A DNA stretch of 7,315 nt from Chloroflexota bacterium (GCA_015222355.1 JADFVC010000427.1:1-7315), one strand, 5' to 3'. Shown: positions 1 through 6,046, numbered from the stretch's first letter. Translations and numbers: made by a program. The notes: a model not told the origin generated them from the sequence alone.

Positions 1-499
1 AAAAAAGAGACCGCCAACCGAAAGCAGAAACCAGCATCCCCCCGAAAAACGGGCCGCAGGAAATCCCCGCGTAGACGCTGGCAATGGCGATCCCCAGAGC
101 CTTCCCCCGTTCGTTGGGGGGAAAGGTGGAAACGACAATCGCCATGGTTGTTGCCATGACCATGGCGCCACCCATGCCCTGCAAAAAACGCAGGGCAATG
201 ACCGCTTCGATCGACCAGGCCTGGGAAATCAATCCGCCGATTAAAGTGAAGACCAGAATCCCAAGCTGAAAAATCTTTCGCCGACCATGGATGTCGCCGA
301 AACGTCCCATGGCCAGCAGAAAGATCGATGCCGAGAGCACATAGGTCGTCTCAACCAGCCCCAGCTGCATGGCACTGGCTGAGAATTCGCGCCCCATGTC
401 GGGCAGCGCAATGCCGACCGCCGACATCATGAACGGCATCAGAAAATGCGCCATACAGACAGCAAACAGGATAGCGGAGCGGGAACTGGTAGTACTCAT
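1..499 (-). CDS. MFS transporter, drug:H+ antiporter (DHA2-like), N-terminal part
   Basis: This is the first 166 codons of a major facilitator superfamily exporter; the rest lies beyond base 1. The protein sits in the inner membrane and would expel a drug or small solute in exchange for protons. Seen: a helix ending in VGIALPDMG (28-36), MFS motif A at the TM2-TM3 loop (GRFGDIHGRRK, 65-75), a motif B-like LRFLQGMGGA (103-112) with the buried Arg, and the antiporter motif C GISCGPFFGGML (145-156). Motif C is known from exporters of the 12- and 14-helix DHA families, and the ALP motif in the first helix favours the EmrB/QacA (DHA2) type. The ATG at 499-497 lies one base after the stop of the S1 gene, so translation is probably coupled; only a weak AAGAAG-like purine stretch precedes it. 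Substrate cannot be inferred. Confidence 0.88.
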   Translation of the reverse strand, partial: MSTTSSRSAILFAVCMAHFLMPFMMSAVGIALPDMGREFSASAMQLGLVETTYVLSASIFLLAMGRFGDIHGRRKIFQLGILVFTLIGGLISQAWSIEAVIALRFLQGMGGAMVMATTMAIVVSTFPPNERGKALGIAIASVYAGISCGPFFGGMLVSAFGWRSLF

Positions 500-500
500 A

Positions 501-1715
501 TTACTTGCGCTTCTTACCCTTGCGCTCTTTCTTCTGCTGATTGGCCTTGAGCAGGTCACCCAAACTGCCGAACCCGGACGAAGTTGTCGCCGCTGCGTCG
601 CTGTAGCTGGTTTCGCCGAGCTCCTCTTCCTGGCCGACTAATGCCAGAGAGATACGCCGCTCTTGCTGATCAATCTTTTCGATCACCACTTGCAACGACT
701 GGCCGACTTTAACTACATCCTGCGGATGACGAATCCGCTGCCCCTGCCCGAGCTTGGAGATATGCAGCAGCCCGTCTACCCCCTCCTCCAAAGTGACGAA
801 GGCGCCGAACTGAGCCAAGCGACTGACCTTGCCGTTGAGCTTGTTCCCAACCTTGTAAATCGCACCGACCTTATTCCAGGGATCGGCCAGGGTGTCGCGC
901 AGACTGAAGGAGAACTTGTTGTTCTCCCAGTCAATCCGCTTGATGGCGACCTCCAATTCCTGCCCCACGCTGAGGACGTCATTGACATCCTCAATCCGGC
1001 CGTAGCTGATCTCGGAGATCGGCAGTAATCCTTCAAGTCCGCCGATATCGACAAAAGCGCCGAAGTCGCGAATATTGGTCACGCAACCCTTAACAACCAT
1101 CCCCTCCTTCAGGGTGTCACGCAGGCCGGCGCGCAGCTGCTCCCGTTCTTCATCAAGAATGACCCGGTGGGAAACAACGATGTTGCGACCCCGCTCGGAA
1201 AACTGGGTAATTTTGAACGATAAGTTCTGGCCGATCAGATCTGCCGGTTCGGCCTGACGCAGCCCGGTCTGCGAGTAGGGGCAGAAGGCCCGCACATTGC
1301 CGGGCAGTTTGACTTCAAAGCCACCCTTGATCTCCTTCTCGATCCGGCCATCAACCGGGATGCCGCTCTGGTAAGCGTCCTCCAACTGTTCGGTCCCGGA
1401 GCCACCCCCACCGACCTTGGTGGTAAAACGCAGCTCTCCGTTGGCCCTTGAGAGGAAATAAGCGGAAATCTTGTCCCCGACAGCGTATTGCGGCTCACCG
1501 TCAGCATTCAGCAATTCCGCCGTCGCCAGAACCCCTTCCCCTTTTTGCCCGACATCGAGAAAGCCCCACTCACTGCCAACCTGCAGGATCGTCGCCTCAA
1601 TCTTCTTGCCCCTCTCCAGCTGCTGCCCGACATTCGTCAGGCTCGCCTCGAACATTTCGGCAAAACTCTCATCCTCTTCGTGCAACTCGTCATCATCAAA
1701 AAATTCGTCGCTCAT
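501..1715 (-). CDS. S1 RNA-binding domain protein with four S1 repeats (ribosomal protein S1-like)
   Basis: A 404-residue cytoplasmic protein that probably binds single-stranded RNA, on the ribosome or as a post-transcriptional regulator. Seen: a very acidic N-terminus (residues 2-20), then four S1 OB-folds at about 35-101, 119-184, 204-273 and 290-359, followed by a low-complexity linker and a strongly basic tail (KKERKGKKRK). Repeats 3 and 4 are canonical (VTNIRDFGAFVDIGGLEGLLPISEIS and the matching SRLAQFGAFV/GVDGLLHISKL segment); repeats 1 and 2 are divergent. Proteobacterial ribosomal S1 has six repeats and about 550 residues, so this is more likely a paralogue of rpsA than rpsA itself, similar to the four-repeat S1-like proteins of deltaproteobacteria and Gram-positives. 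AAAGGA (1729-1724) is spaced 8 bases from the ATG at 1715. The MFS gene follows after one base. Confidence 0.88.
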   Translation of the reverse strand: MSDEFFDDDELHEEDESFAEMFEASLTNVGQQLERGKKIEATILQVGSEWGFLDVGQKGEGVLATAELLNADGEPQYAVGDKISAYFLSRANGELRFTTKVGGGGSGTEQLEDAYQSGIPVDGRIEKEIKGGFEVKLPGNVRAFCPYSQTGLRQAEPADLIGQNLSFKITQFSERGRNIVVSHRVILDEEREQLRAGLRDTLKEGMVVKGCVTNIRDFGAFVDIGGLEGLLPISEISYGRIEDVNDVLSVGQELEVAIKRIDWENNKFSFSLRDTLADPWNKVGAIYKVGNKLNGKVSRLAQFGAFVTLEEGVDGLLHISKLGQGQRIRHPQDVVKVGQSLQVVIEKIDQQERRISLALVGQEEELGETSYSDAAATTSSGFGSLGDLLKANQQKKERKGKKRK

Positions 1716-1761
1716 GGCAGCTGTCCTTTGGTTTGGTTTTATTCGGAAAGATTAGAGACTA

Positions 1762-1789
1762 GCTGGTTTTTCGCTGCGAGTAAACCAGC
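1762..1789. repeat. Inverted repeat, 8-bp arms, in the divergent promoter region
   Basis: The arms gctggttt (1762-1769) and aaaccagc (1782-1789) are perfect reverse complements with a 12-base centre, which itself contains the short palindrome tcgc-t-gcga. It lies 9 bases before the -35 box proposed for the kinase-phosphatase gene and upstream of the S1 gene. It could be a regulator-binding site or a hairpin in the S1 leader RNA. It lacks a T-run on either side that would make it a terminator. Confidence 0.45.
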
Positions 1790-1798
1790 CAATTGTCG

Positions 1799-1826
1799 TT
1801 GAGATTTTCAAAGCGACTGCTATCTT
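1799..1826 (+). promoter_or_regulatory. Candidate sigma-70 promoter for the DagK-PAP2 gene
   Basis: TTGAGA (1799-1804, 5 of 6 to consensus) is followed after 16 bases by TATCTT (1821-1826, 4 of 6). It would give a leader of about 25-30 bases before the start codon. Assigned by eye only. Confidence 0.4.
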
Positions 1827-1859
1827 TAAAGGGAACGATCCGTCATCTCTTTAGGATGC

Positions 1860-2561
1860 ATGATGAAACCAAAAACCTGGCTCGAAAGTCTCAACTGCGC
1901 CATCGAGGGGATTCTTTGGGCGGTAAAAAGTGAACGCCATCTGCGCTATCACTTTTCTGCCGCACTGGCGGTTTTGCTGCTGGCGCTGTTTTTCAAAGTA
2001 ACTGCGCTGGAATTTTTCCTGCTGGTACTGGCCGCAGTGCTGGTGATTTTTGCCGAACTGATGAATACCGCCATCGAAACACTGGTCGACCTGGTGACCG
2101 AGGAGTATCACGAACTGGCCAAACGAGCCAAGGATATCGCCGCCGGAGCCGTGCTGGTGACCAGTGTCGGGGCAGTGACACTCGGCTACCTGGTTCTATC
2201 GGGGCACATTTTTTCGCTCCTTGACAGTGAACCGACACTGATCCGCGAACCGCAAGGAACGCTGCCGGTCGGCGCCTTGCTGCTGGTGGTGATCCTGGTG
2301 GTGCTGCTCAAAGCACGTTACAATAAGGGCGCACCATTGCATGGCGGCACGCCGAGCGGTCACGCAGCGATCGCCTTTTCCATCGCAGTCTCAACGGTGT
2401 TCTCCGGCAGTGGTTTTTTGATATCCCTGTTGGTGATGCTGTTGGCCACACTGGTCAGCCAAAGCCGTTTGCTGATGAAAATTCACACTCCGCGGGAGGT
2501 TCTTCTCGGCGCCACTCTCGGGACGGTGGTAACCCTGCTGGTCTTTCTTTTCTTTCACTGA
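1860..2561 (+). CDS. Fusion of diacylglycerol/undecaprenol kinase (DagK) and PAP2 lipid phosphatase
   Basis: A 233-residue inner-membrane protein with two opposite activities. Residues 8-118 form a prokaryotic diacylglycerol kinase domain with the metal/ATP-binding ELMNTAIETLVDL (66-78: E66, N69, E73, D77) and HELAKRAKDIAAGAV (84-98: K91, D92), the hallmark residues of DgkA. Residues 136-232 form a PAP2 phosphatase: K151 and P159 of motif C1 (its Arg replaced by Ala158), PSGH (165-168) and SR-x5-H-xxx-E (202-213; the family's usual Asp is Glu). About three plus four hydrophobic helices can be counted. The domains could respectively phosphorylate diacylglycerol or undecaprenol and dephosphorylate phosphatidate or undecaprenyl pyrophosphate, feeding the carrier-lipid pool. 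Two adjacent ATGs occur; AGGA at 1853-1856 fits the second (1863) better, which would drop one residue. Confidence 0.87.
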   Translation: MMKPKTWLESLNCAIEGILWAVKSERHLRYHFSAALAVLLLALFFKVTALEFFLLVLAAVLVIFAELMNTAIETLVDLVTEEYHELAKRAKDIAAGAVLVTSVGAVTLGYLVLSGHIFSLLDSEPTLIREPQGTLPVGALLLVVILVVLLKARYNKGAPLHGGTPSGHAAIAFSIAVSTVFSGSGFLISLLVMLLATLVSQSRLLMKIHTPREVLLGATLGTVVTLLVFLFFH

Positions 2562-2604
2562 TGCCATCTCATGACTTTTTGCGAGACCATCTTAACTGAA
2601 AAGT

Positions 2605-3951
2605 TTACAGAGGCGGGGTCGACAGATCCTGTGCTGTTCTGGTCAACATGGTCGGACTCTCCACTGTGGGAGCAATATCTGCAAGTTTCAATTCACCAAG
2701 GGGGAGTTCCTGTTGCAATCCGGCCAGGCTGAAGCGACTGGCGGCGTTCCAGAGCATCCAGCCATGACTTCCGGAGGCATCACTGGCATTGATCTGGGCA
2801 TGCACCTCATCCGCCGTAAAACTCCGCCGGTCAAACGCATAATCCCTAAATGACTGCAACCAGGGACGGAAACGGATGGCCGATAGACCGCTGAGCTGCT
2901 GGGCTCTCTGTAAGGAATGGGCGATTACTTCGTAAGGGTGGCTCACGGGATTGCTGTACGCGGGGATACCGTTGGGAAATCCGGAGGGATAAAGCATCGG
3001 CGAAAGGTAATCGACCCGGTCTCCCAGATCAACCAGCCGCTGCCCGATCTTGCCGTCGCGATGTTTCCAACAGATATAACCGAAAATGTTGGCGGAGGTA
3101 AAAACCGGGTAGGGAGCCAGCCGTTCCTTGGCTTTGCCGAGAAAACTGTTAATCGCGGCAACGCGGCTCTCATCGTTGGATTCCTGAGAAAAGCGCAAAT
3201 CCGAGTTTGCCGGGAAACGGATATAGTCGAACTGGACTTCATCAAAACCAAGTTGCGCCGCCTCTTCAGCCACGGCCAGATTATATTCCTGCACCTGCGG
3301 ATTGAAGGGATCGCTCCAACTGAGCTTTTCCCGATCCTCCCAGATTTCTCCATCCTCAGTATGCACAGCATACTCCGGTCGTTTTTTTGCGAGCAGATCG
3401 TCTTTAAAGACCACCATCCGGGCAATCGTATAGATCCCCCGGGCCTTTAACTCGGTCAGAAACTCCGGCAGATCTTTCAACGGGCGCACCCGTTGGGCAC
3501 CGATCTGCCTGGCAAGCGAAATCTTACTGCGGTAAGCGATATGGCCGCGGGAGGATTTAATATCGATGACCAGCGCGTTCATTTGCATCGTCGCCAGCAG
3601 GTCACGAAGCTGTTGCCGCTTGCGGCGGCTGTCGGCACCCCAGAATGAAAGATAAAGCGCCTTGGGGACAAATGGCTCCAGTGTCAGATGCAGTGGGGCT
3701 GCTGTAGAAACCTTCAGGGAACGATAGCCGGGGACACGAACGATGAGTTGCTCGGCATCGGTCTGCAACTGAAAATTTCCCTCTTGATCACTGAAGACTC
3801 GGCTATCGAGCGTACAAACTTCCACATTGACAAGCGGATCACCGGTCACCGCGTCACGTACCGACCCGCTAAGTTCGATTGCCGCAGCCGGCACAGCGGT
3901 AGCAATCAACAACAGCGCAACCAGCAACTTCAGGTAACGTCCAATCTCCAT
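2605..3951 (-). CDS. Exported putative glycoside hydrolase (DUF4015 family) with N-terminal CarboxypepD_reg-like domain
   Basis: A 448-residue secreted or periplasmic protein. Seen: a signal peptide (residues 1-24; R5/K8, a hydrophobic core, cleavage site near PAAA), then a carboxypeptidase-regulatory-like beta-sandwich (about 26-92: ELSGSVRDAVTGDPLVNVEV, DQEGNF), then a TIM-barrel-like domain typical of DUF4015 putative glycosyl hydrolases (about 97-410). Landmarks are NALVIDIKSSRG (125-136), FDEVQFDYIRFP (236-247; D237 and D242 are the likeliest catalytic acids), FTSANIFGY (284-292), VDYLSPMLYPSGF (313-325) and a late WLQSFRDY segment. The family is predicted to act on envelope or extracellular polysaccharide, but I know of no firm substrate. 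GGAG (3961-3958) sits six bases before the ATG. It stands alone on the minus strand, converging on the DagK-PAP2 gene with 43 bases between; no clear terminator hairpin was seen there. Confidence 0.85.
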   Translation of the reverse strand: MEIGRYLKLLVALLLIATAVPAAAIELSGSVRDAVTGDPLVNVEVCTLDSRVFSDQEGNFQLQTDAEQLIVRVPGYRSLKVSTAAPLHLTLEPFVPKALYLSFWGADSRRKRQQLRDLLATMQMNALVIDIKSSRGHIAYRSKISLARQIGAQRVRPLKDLPEFLTELKARGIYTIARMVVFKDDLLAKKRPEYAVHTEDGEIWEDREKLSWSDPFNPQVQEYNLAVAEEAAQLGFDEVQFDYIRFPANSDLRFSQESNDESRVAAINSFLGKAKERLAPYPVFTSANIFGYICWKHRDGKIGQRLVDLGDRVDYLSPMLYPSGFPNGIPAYSNPVSHPYEVIAHSLQRAQQLSGLSAIRFRPWLQSFRDYAFDRRSFTADEVHAQINASDASGSHGWMLWNAASRFSLAGLQQELPLGELKLADIAPTVESPTMLTRTAQDLSTPPL

Positions 3952-4142
3952 AGGCTTCTCCAGGAAAAAACAAGAGACATCGGCCCAGCCCTGACACAGG
4001 ACATTGAATAAACAGAACAGTGCTTCAGCTTGGGATCAAAGAAAAGTCAATCTCCTCTGCTTATCGACAAAATAGAAATTTTTATTAATATTATTTCATT
4101 TTGAGCAAAAAAGCCAGTCTGTCTGGAGAAAAATTTCAGAAC

Positions 4143-4310
4143 GGCAAGTTCCTGTTCGGCGCCGAGGTCGTCTGTGCATCGATCTGGTTTTTCAGCCTCA
4201 GCCTCGGGACTGGATTTCTCGCCCCGCGGTCCCATAAACCAATCGCTTGGCGTACCCTCGATGTTTTTGTCACTCTGAACATGTGGGGGATCGCCCTGTC
4301 GCTGCCCCGG
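4143..4310 (+). pseudogene. Relic of a LysE/ArgO-type amino-acid exporter (C-terminal end only)
   Basis: Translated in the frame of base 4143, this stretch reads like the last 55 residues of LysE/ArgO basic amino-acid exporters. It shows the GA-x-x-x-AS-IWFFSLSLG helix, LAP, a charged loop with AWRTLD, then the final helix with MWGIALSL. Escherichia coli ArgO ends with the same pattern (ASFLWFFGLAL, LAPRL, then CVMWFIALQLARD). The N-terminal two-thirds of the roughly 200-residue family is absent: upstream is AT-rich DNA without exporter-like sequence. The frame is open from a TTG at 4101 to 4508 and runs into the MYG1 gene, so the original stop also seems lost. Relatively high-GC codons here contrast with the AT-rich flanks. 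A small working protein cannot be excluded but is unlikely. Confidence 0.62.
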
Positions 4311-4419
4311 CCTGAGTTTCAACATTTTTTCTGCATAGAGCGGTCTGATTTTAATAGCAAATTCACCCCTTACTTTTGCAGCAGTTATGTTAGAGTTCAA
4401 GATTTGGAAGAGTCTCCCT

Positions 4420-4446
4420 CCAGCACGCTGCTGAAGGATTTTTTCG
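4420..4446 (+). terminator. Possible weak rho-independent terminator
   Basis: The arms cagc and gctg around a five-base loop (acgct) are followed within a few bases by a six-T run. The stem is short, so this is tentative. It lies about 100 bases after the exporter relic and could be the surviving terminator of that lost gene, or an attenuating hairpin in the MYG1 leader. Confidence 0.25.
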
Positions 4447-4492
4447 CCTCTGTAAAGGGACTTATTTCTCTACAAAGTAAAGAGATAGCGCA

Positions 4493-5350
4493 ATGTATAA
4501 AATTGTAGCTCATCCGGGAAGCGCACATAAAGACGACTTCCTCTCCGTGTGCGTCCTGCTCTCGGCCCTTGGCCACGCTGACGTTTTCCGCCGCGAGGCA
4601 ACCGGCGAAGATCTTGCCGACCCGCAGACTTATGTTGTCGATGTCGGGATGGAATACGACCCGCAGCGGCACAATTTCGACCATCACCAGGACCCGAGCC
4701 TCCCCTGCGCCTTCCACCTGGTGATGAAACATCTCGGCCACCACGACACCGCTATGCTGATGTTCGAGTGGTACGGCCACATGAGCATGATGGACGTCAG
4801 CGGGCCACACAGAACTGCCGAGCATCTGGGGATCGACACCAGTGTCCTTTTCGCCGCCTCTTCCCCGATCGACGGTTACATTCTGGCGCGCTTTTCTGCG
4901 CTCACCTGCCTCGACCGACAGGACATGCTCTATGAGCTGATGAAAGAACTCGGCCAGAATTTGATTGCGATGATGGAGCAAAAGATGGAGCGGCTTGCAC
5001 GGCTCAAGGAGGAAGCCGGGATCGTTAAGGTGAAACACCTCAAAGCGATTATCAGCACCATCGCCGACAACCCGAAACTCGCGATGGATCGCTACCTGAA
5101 ATTCCTCAACGACGACCGTGTCGTGATGAGCATCACCCCCTCGGTGCGCGGGGCTGGCTGGGAGATGTTGCGGCTGGGTGACAACAAAATGGTCGATTTC
5201 CGGGCGCTTGCAGGCAGCCCCGACGTCCGCTTTATCCATGCCAACGGCTTTGTCGCCAAAACCTGTTCACTCATTCCGCAGGAAGCGGTGATTGAACTGG
5301 CGGCCCGGGCAATTTCAGAGGTTGTCGCAGAACCCACCAAGAATATTTGA
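4493..5350 (+). CDS. MYG1-family (UPF0160) DHH-type metal-dependent hydrolase
   Basis: A 285-residue soluble protein of the MYG1/UPF0160 family, relatives of DHH phosphoesterases. The eukaryotic member is described as a 3'-5' RNA exonuclease; the substrate of bacterial members is not settled. Seen: N-terminal metal-binding motif HPGSAHKDD (7-15; eukaryotic members have HNGTFHCDE-like), VVDVGMEYDP (48-57), and the DHH signature NFDHHQD (61-67), then D101 in MDVSGPH. Residues 108-280 form the helical and C-terminal part (GAGWEMLRLGDNK, FIHANGFVAK) found in the family. Eukaryotic MYG1 is longer (about 375 residues) because of a targeting region. The ATG at 4493 has a modest AAGAGA ribosome-binding site (4480-4485). 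The gene is flanked by the exporter relic and the ccdAB operon and is probably a single transcription unit. Confidence 0.88.
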   Translation: MYKIVAHPGSAHKDDFLSVCVLLSALGHADVFRREATGEDLADPQTYVVDVGMEYDPQRHNFDHHQDPSLPCAFHLVMKHLGHHDTAMLMFEWYGHMSMMDVSGPHRTAEHLGIDTSVLFAASSPIDGYILARFSALTCLDRQDMLYELMKELGQNLIAMMEQKMERLARLKEEAGIVKVKHLKAIISTIADNPKLAMDRYLKFLNDDRVVMSITPSVRGAGWEMLRLGDNKMVDFRALAGSPDVRFIHANGFVAKTCSLIPQEAVIELAARAISEVVAEPTKNI

Positions 5351-5434
5351 AAGACAGGATTAGCCGCACGGGGCACGGTAATTTGCGAATCCATCATTTT
5401 TGAGCGCGCCATCATCCATTGATCAGTTAAATCC

Positions 5435-5462
5435 TTGACAGAAAACAACTTCCGACTAAACT
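5435..5462 (+). promoter_or_regulatory. Promoter of the ccdAB(-srkA) operon
   Basis: TTGACA (5435-5440) is a perfect -35 box; after 16 bases comes TAAACT (5457-5462, 4 of 6 to the -10 consensus). Transcription would start near 5469, inside the palindrome listed next. This is the best promoter match in the window. Confidence 0.65.
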
Positions 5463-5465
5463 ATA

Positions 5466-5481
5466 CGCATATTATGCGCAT
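5466..5481. promoter_or_regulatory. Operator-like palindrome at the ccdAB start
   Basis: cgcata-t-tatgcg (5466-5478) is a perfect inverted repeat with a one-base centre, overlapping a second perfect palindrome atgcgcat (5474-5481). It sits between the -10 box and the Shine-Dalgarno, where an autorepressing ribbon-helix-helix antitoxin such as CcdA would bind. Confidence 0.55.
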
Positions 5482-5485
5482 GGAG
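5482..5485 (+). promoter_or_regulatory. Ribosome-binding site that fixes the ccdA start
   Basis: GGAG lies six bases before the ATG at 5492. The frame is open further upstream to a TTG at 5435 and ATGs at 5474 and 5480, but these fall inside the -35 box and the operator and lack a Shine-Dalgarno. Confidence 0.7.
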
Positions 5486-5491
5486 ATATTT

Positions 5492-5725
5492 ATGGGAAAA
5501 ACTGCTCGAAAACAGCCGGCAAATTTAACTATCCGGGGAGATTTATTGCGCCGGGCAAAAGCTCGCAACATCAATCTGTCACAAACCCTGGAAGAACGGT
5601 TGGAAGGTATTCTTAAAGCCCAAGACCGTGAAACGTGGCTTAAAGAGAACCAAGAGGCAATCAACGCAGCAAATGTGTATATCGAAAAACGCGGCCTTTG
5701 GAGCGATGGGTTGAGGCAATTTTAA
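5492..5725 (+). CDS. ccdA: CcdA-type antitoxin
   Basis: A 77-residue antitoxin expected to neutralise the adjacent CcdB and, with it, repress its own promoter. Residues 10-41 match a ribbon-helix-helix DNA-binding fold (strand ANLTIRG, then helices RRAKARNINLSQTLEERLEGIL). Residues 42-77 are the toxin-binding tail, with RETWLKENQEAINAANVYIE matching the F-plasmid CcdA pattern ERWKAENQEGMAEVARFIE, followed by a short G-L-W/S-D segment. F-plasmid CcdA is 72 residues, so the length is normal. The stop codon overlaps the toxin start (TAATG, one base shared), the usual antitoxin-first, translationally coupled layout. Preceded by its own promoter, operator-like palindrome and GGAG site. Confidence 0.9.
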   Translation: MGKTARKQPANLTIRGDLLRRAKARNINLSQTLEERLEGILKAQDRETWLKENQEAINAANVYIEKRGLWSDGLRQF

Positions 5726-6027
5726 TGGCCAAATTCGACATCTATAAATGCTCAACCGAGGGGGTCGACTACCTGTTGGACCTGCAAGACGAAATGCTGG
5801 AAAACCTTTCGACACGAGTTGTTGCACCCCTTGTTTCGACGGTGAATATTGGTCGGCAAATACAGACCCTGAATCCCCGTATGCGGATTGCCGGTCAGGA
5901 ATATTTACTCACAGTCCACCTCCTCGCCGCCGTTCCTGCTTCGGCCTTAAAAGAATGTGTCAGCTCTGCAGCATCGCAACGAGATGAAATCATTGCTGCC
6001 ATTGATCTTTTATTTACCGGCATTTAG
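5725..6027 (+). CDS. ccdB: CcdB-type gyrase-poison toxin
   Basis: A 100-residue toxin; F-plasmid CcdB has 101. Known CcdB proteins poison DNA gyrase by binding GyrA. Seen: N-terminal strand FDIYKC, the VDYLLDLQDEML and STRVVAPLVS segments (aligning with FVDVQSDII and GRRMVIPLAS of F CcdB), LLTVHLLAAVPASAL (61-75), and the C-terminal helix RDEIIAAIDLLFTGI, which aligns with ENDIKNAINLMFWGI. The last three residues of F CcdB (Trp-Gly-Ile) are critical for killing; here they are Thr98-Gly-Ile, so Trp is replaced while Gly-Ile is kept. As I recall, a chromosomal Vibrio CcdB also has Thr there, so activity is plausible. No frameshift or early stop is seen. The srkA gene follows after 19 bases. Confidence 0.88.
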   Translation: MAKFDIYKCSTEGVDYLLDLQDEMLENLSTRVVAPLVSTVNIGRQIQTLNPRMRIAGQEYLLTVHLLAAVPASALKECVSSAASQRDEIIAAIDLLFTGI

Positions 6028-6046
6028 AAGCCGGATGGGGACTTAA

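Larger units (their letters stand above)
1716..1859. promoter_or_regulatory. Divergent intergenic region between the S1 gene and the DagK-PAP2 gene
   Basis: These 144 bases separate two genes pointing away from each other, so they must carry both start regions unless a distal promoter is used. The plus-strand promoter candidate and an inverted repeat are listed separately. On the minus strand only a weak match (TTTACT, 17 bases, TAGTCT, between about 1784 and 1756) was found. The S1 Shine-Dalgarno is at 1729-1724. Confidence 0.5.
3952..4492. other. 541-bp region without an intact gene
   Basis: Bases 3952-4142 hold the leader of the minus-strand hydrolase gene (Shine-Dalgarno at 3961-3958) and an AT-rich tract (about 4070-4100). 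No convincing promoter was found there. Bases 4143-4310 hold a protein relic and 4420-4446 a terminator-like element, both listed separately. Near the right end, TTCACC (4362-4367), 18 bases, TATGTT (4386-4391) is a weak promoter candidate for the MYG1 gene. The open frames on both strands through here have atypical composition at their ends and are not credible intact genes. Confidence 0.6.

Noticed and set aside
84..269. Small plus-strand open frame opposite the MFS gene
   Set aside because: It is antisense to MFS motifs A to C and lacks a ribosome-binding site and any recognisable features.
2562..2604. Bidirectional terminator between the converging genes
   Set aside because: Only a four-base stem (tctc/gaga) around a T-rich loop and a direct CCATCT repeat are visible; there is no convincing hairpin with a T-run.
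2917..3450. Plus-strand open frame of 177 codons inside the hydrolase gene
   Set aside because: It is antisense to strongly conserved motifs of the DUF4015 domain and has no recognisable domain of its own.
4047..4400. Minus-strand open frame of 117 codons across the exporter relic
   Set aside because: It has no recognisable family or hydrophobic pattern, and the plus strand of the same bases shows clear exporter similarity.
4397..5239. Long minus-strand open frame (280 codons) opposite the MYG1 gene
   Set aside because: Its product is rich in His, Val and Glu in a pattern expected from reverse-reading a GC-rich gene, has no recognisable domain, and lies fully opposite a clear family member.
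5351..5434. Terminator or attachment site after the MYG1 gene
   Set aside because: There is a short gcacgg repeat and a tgatca palindrome but no stable stem, no T-run after a stem, and no matching direct repeat at the right end of ccdAB to indicate an integration site.
5435..5491. Longer ccdA starting at the TTG (5435) or at ATGs at 5474 and 5480
   Set aside because: The TTG is the -35 box itself, the ATGs lie in the operator-like palindrome, and only the ATG at 5492 has a well-placed GGAG.
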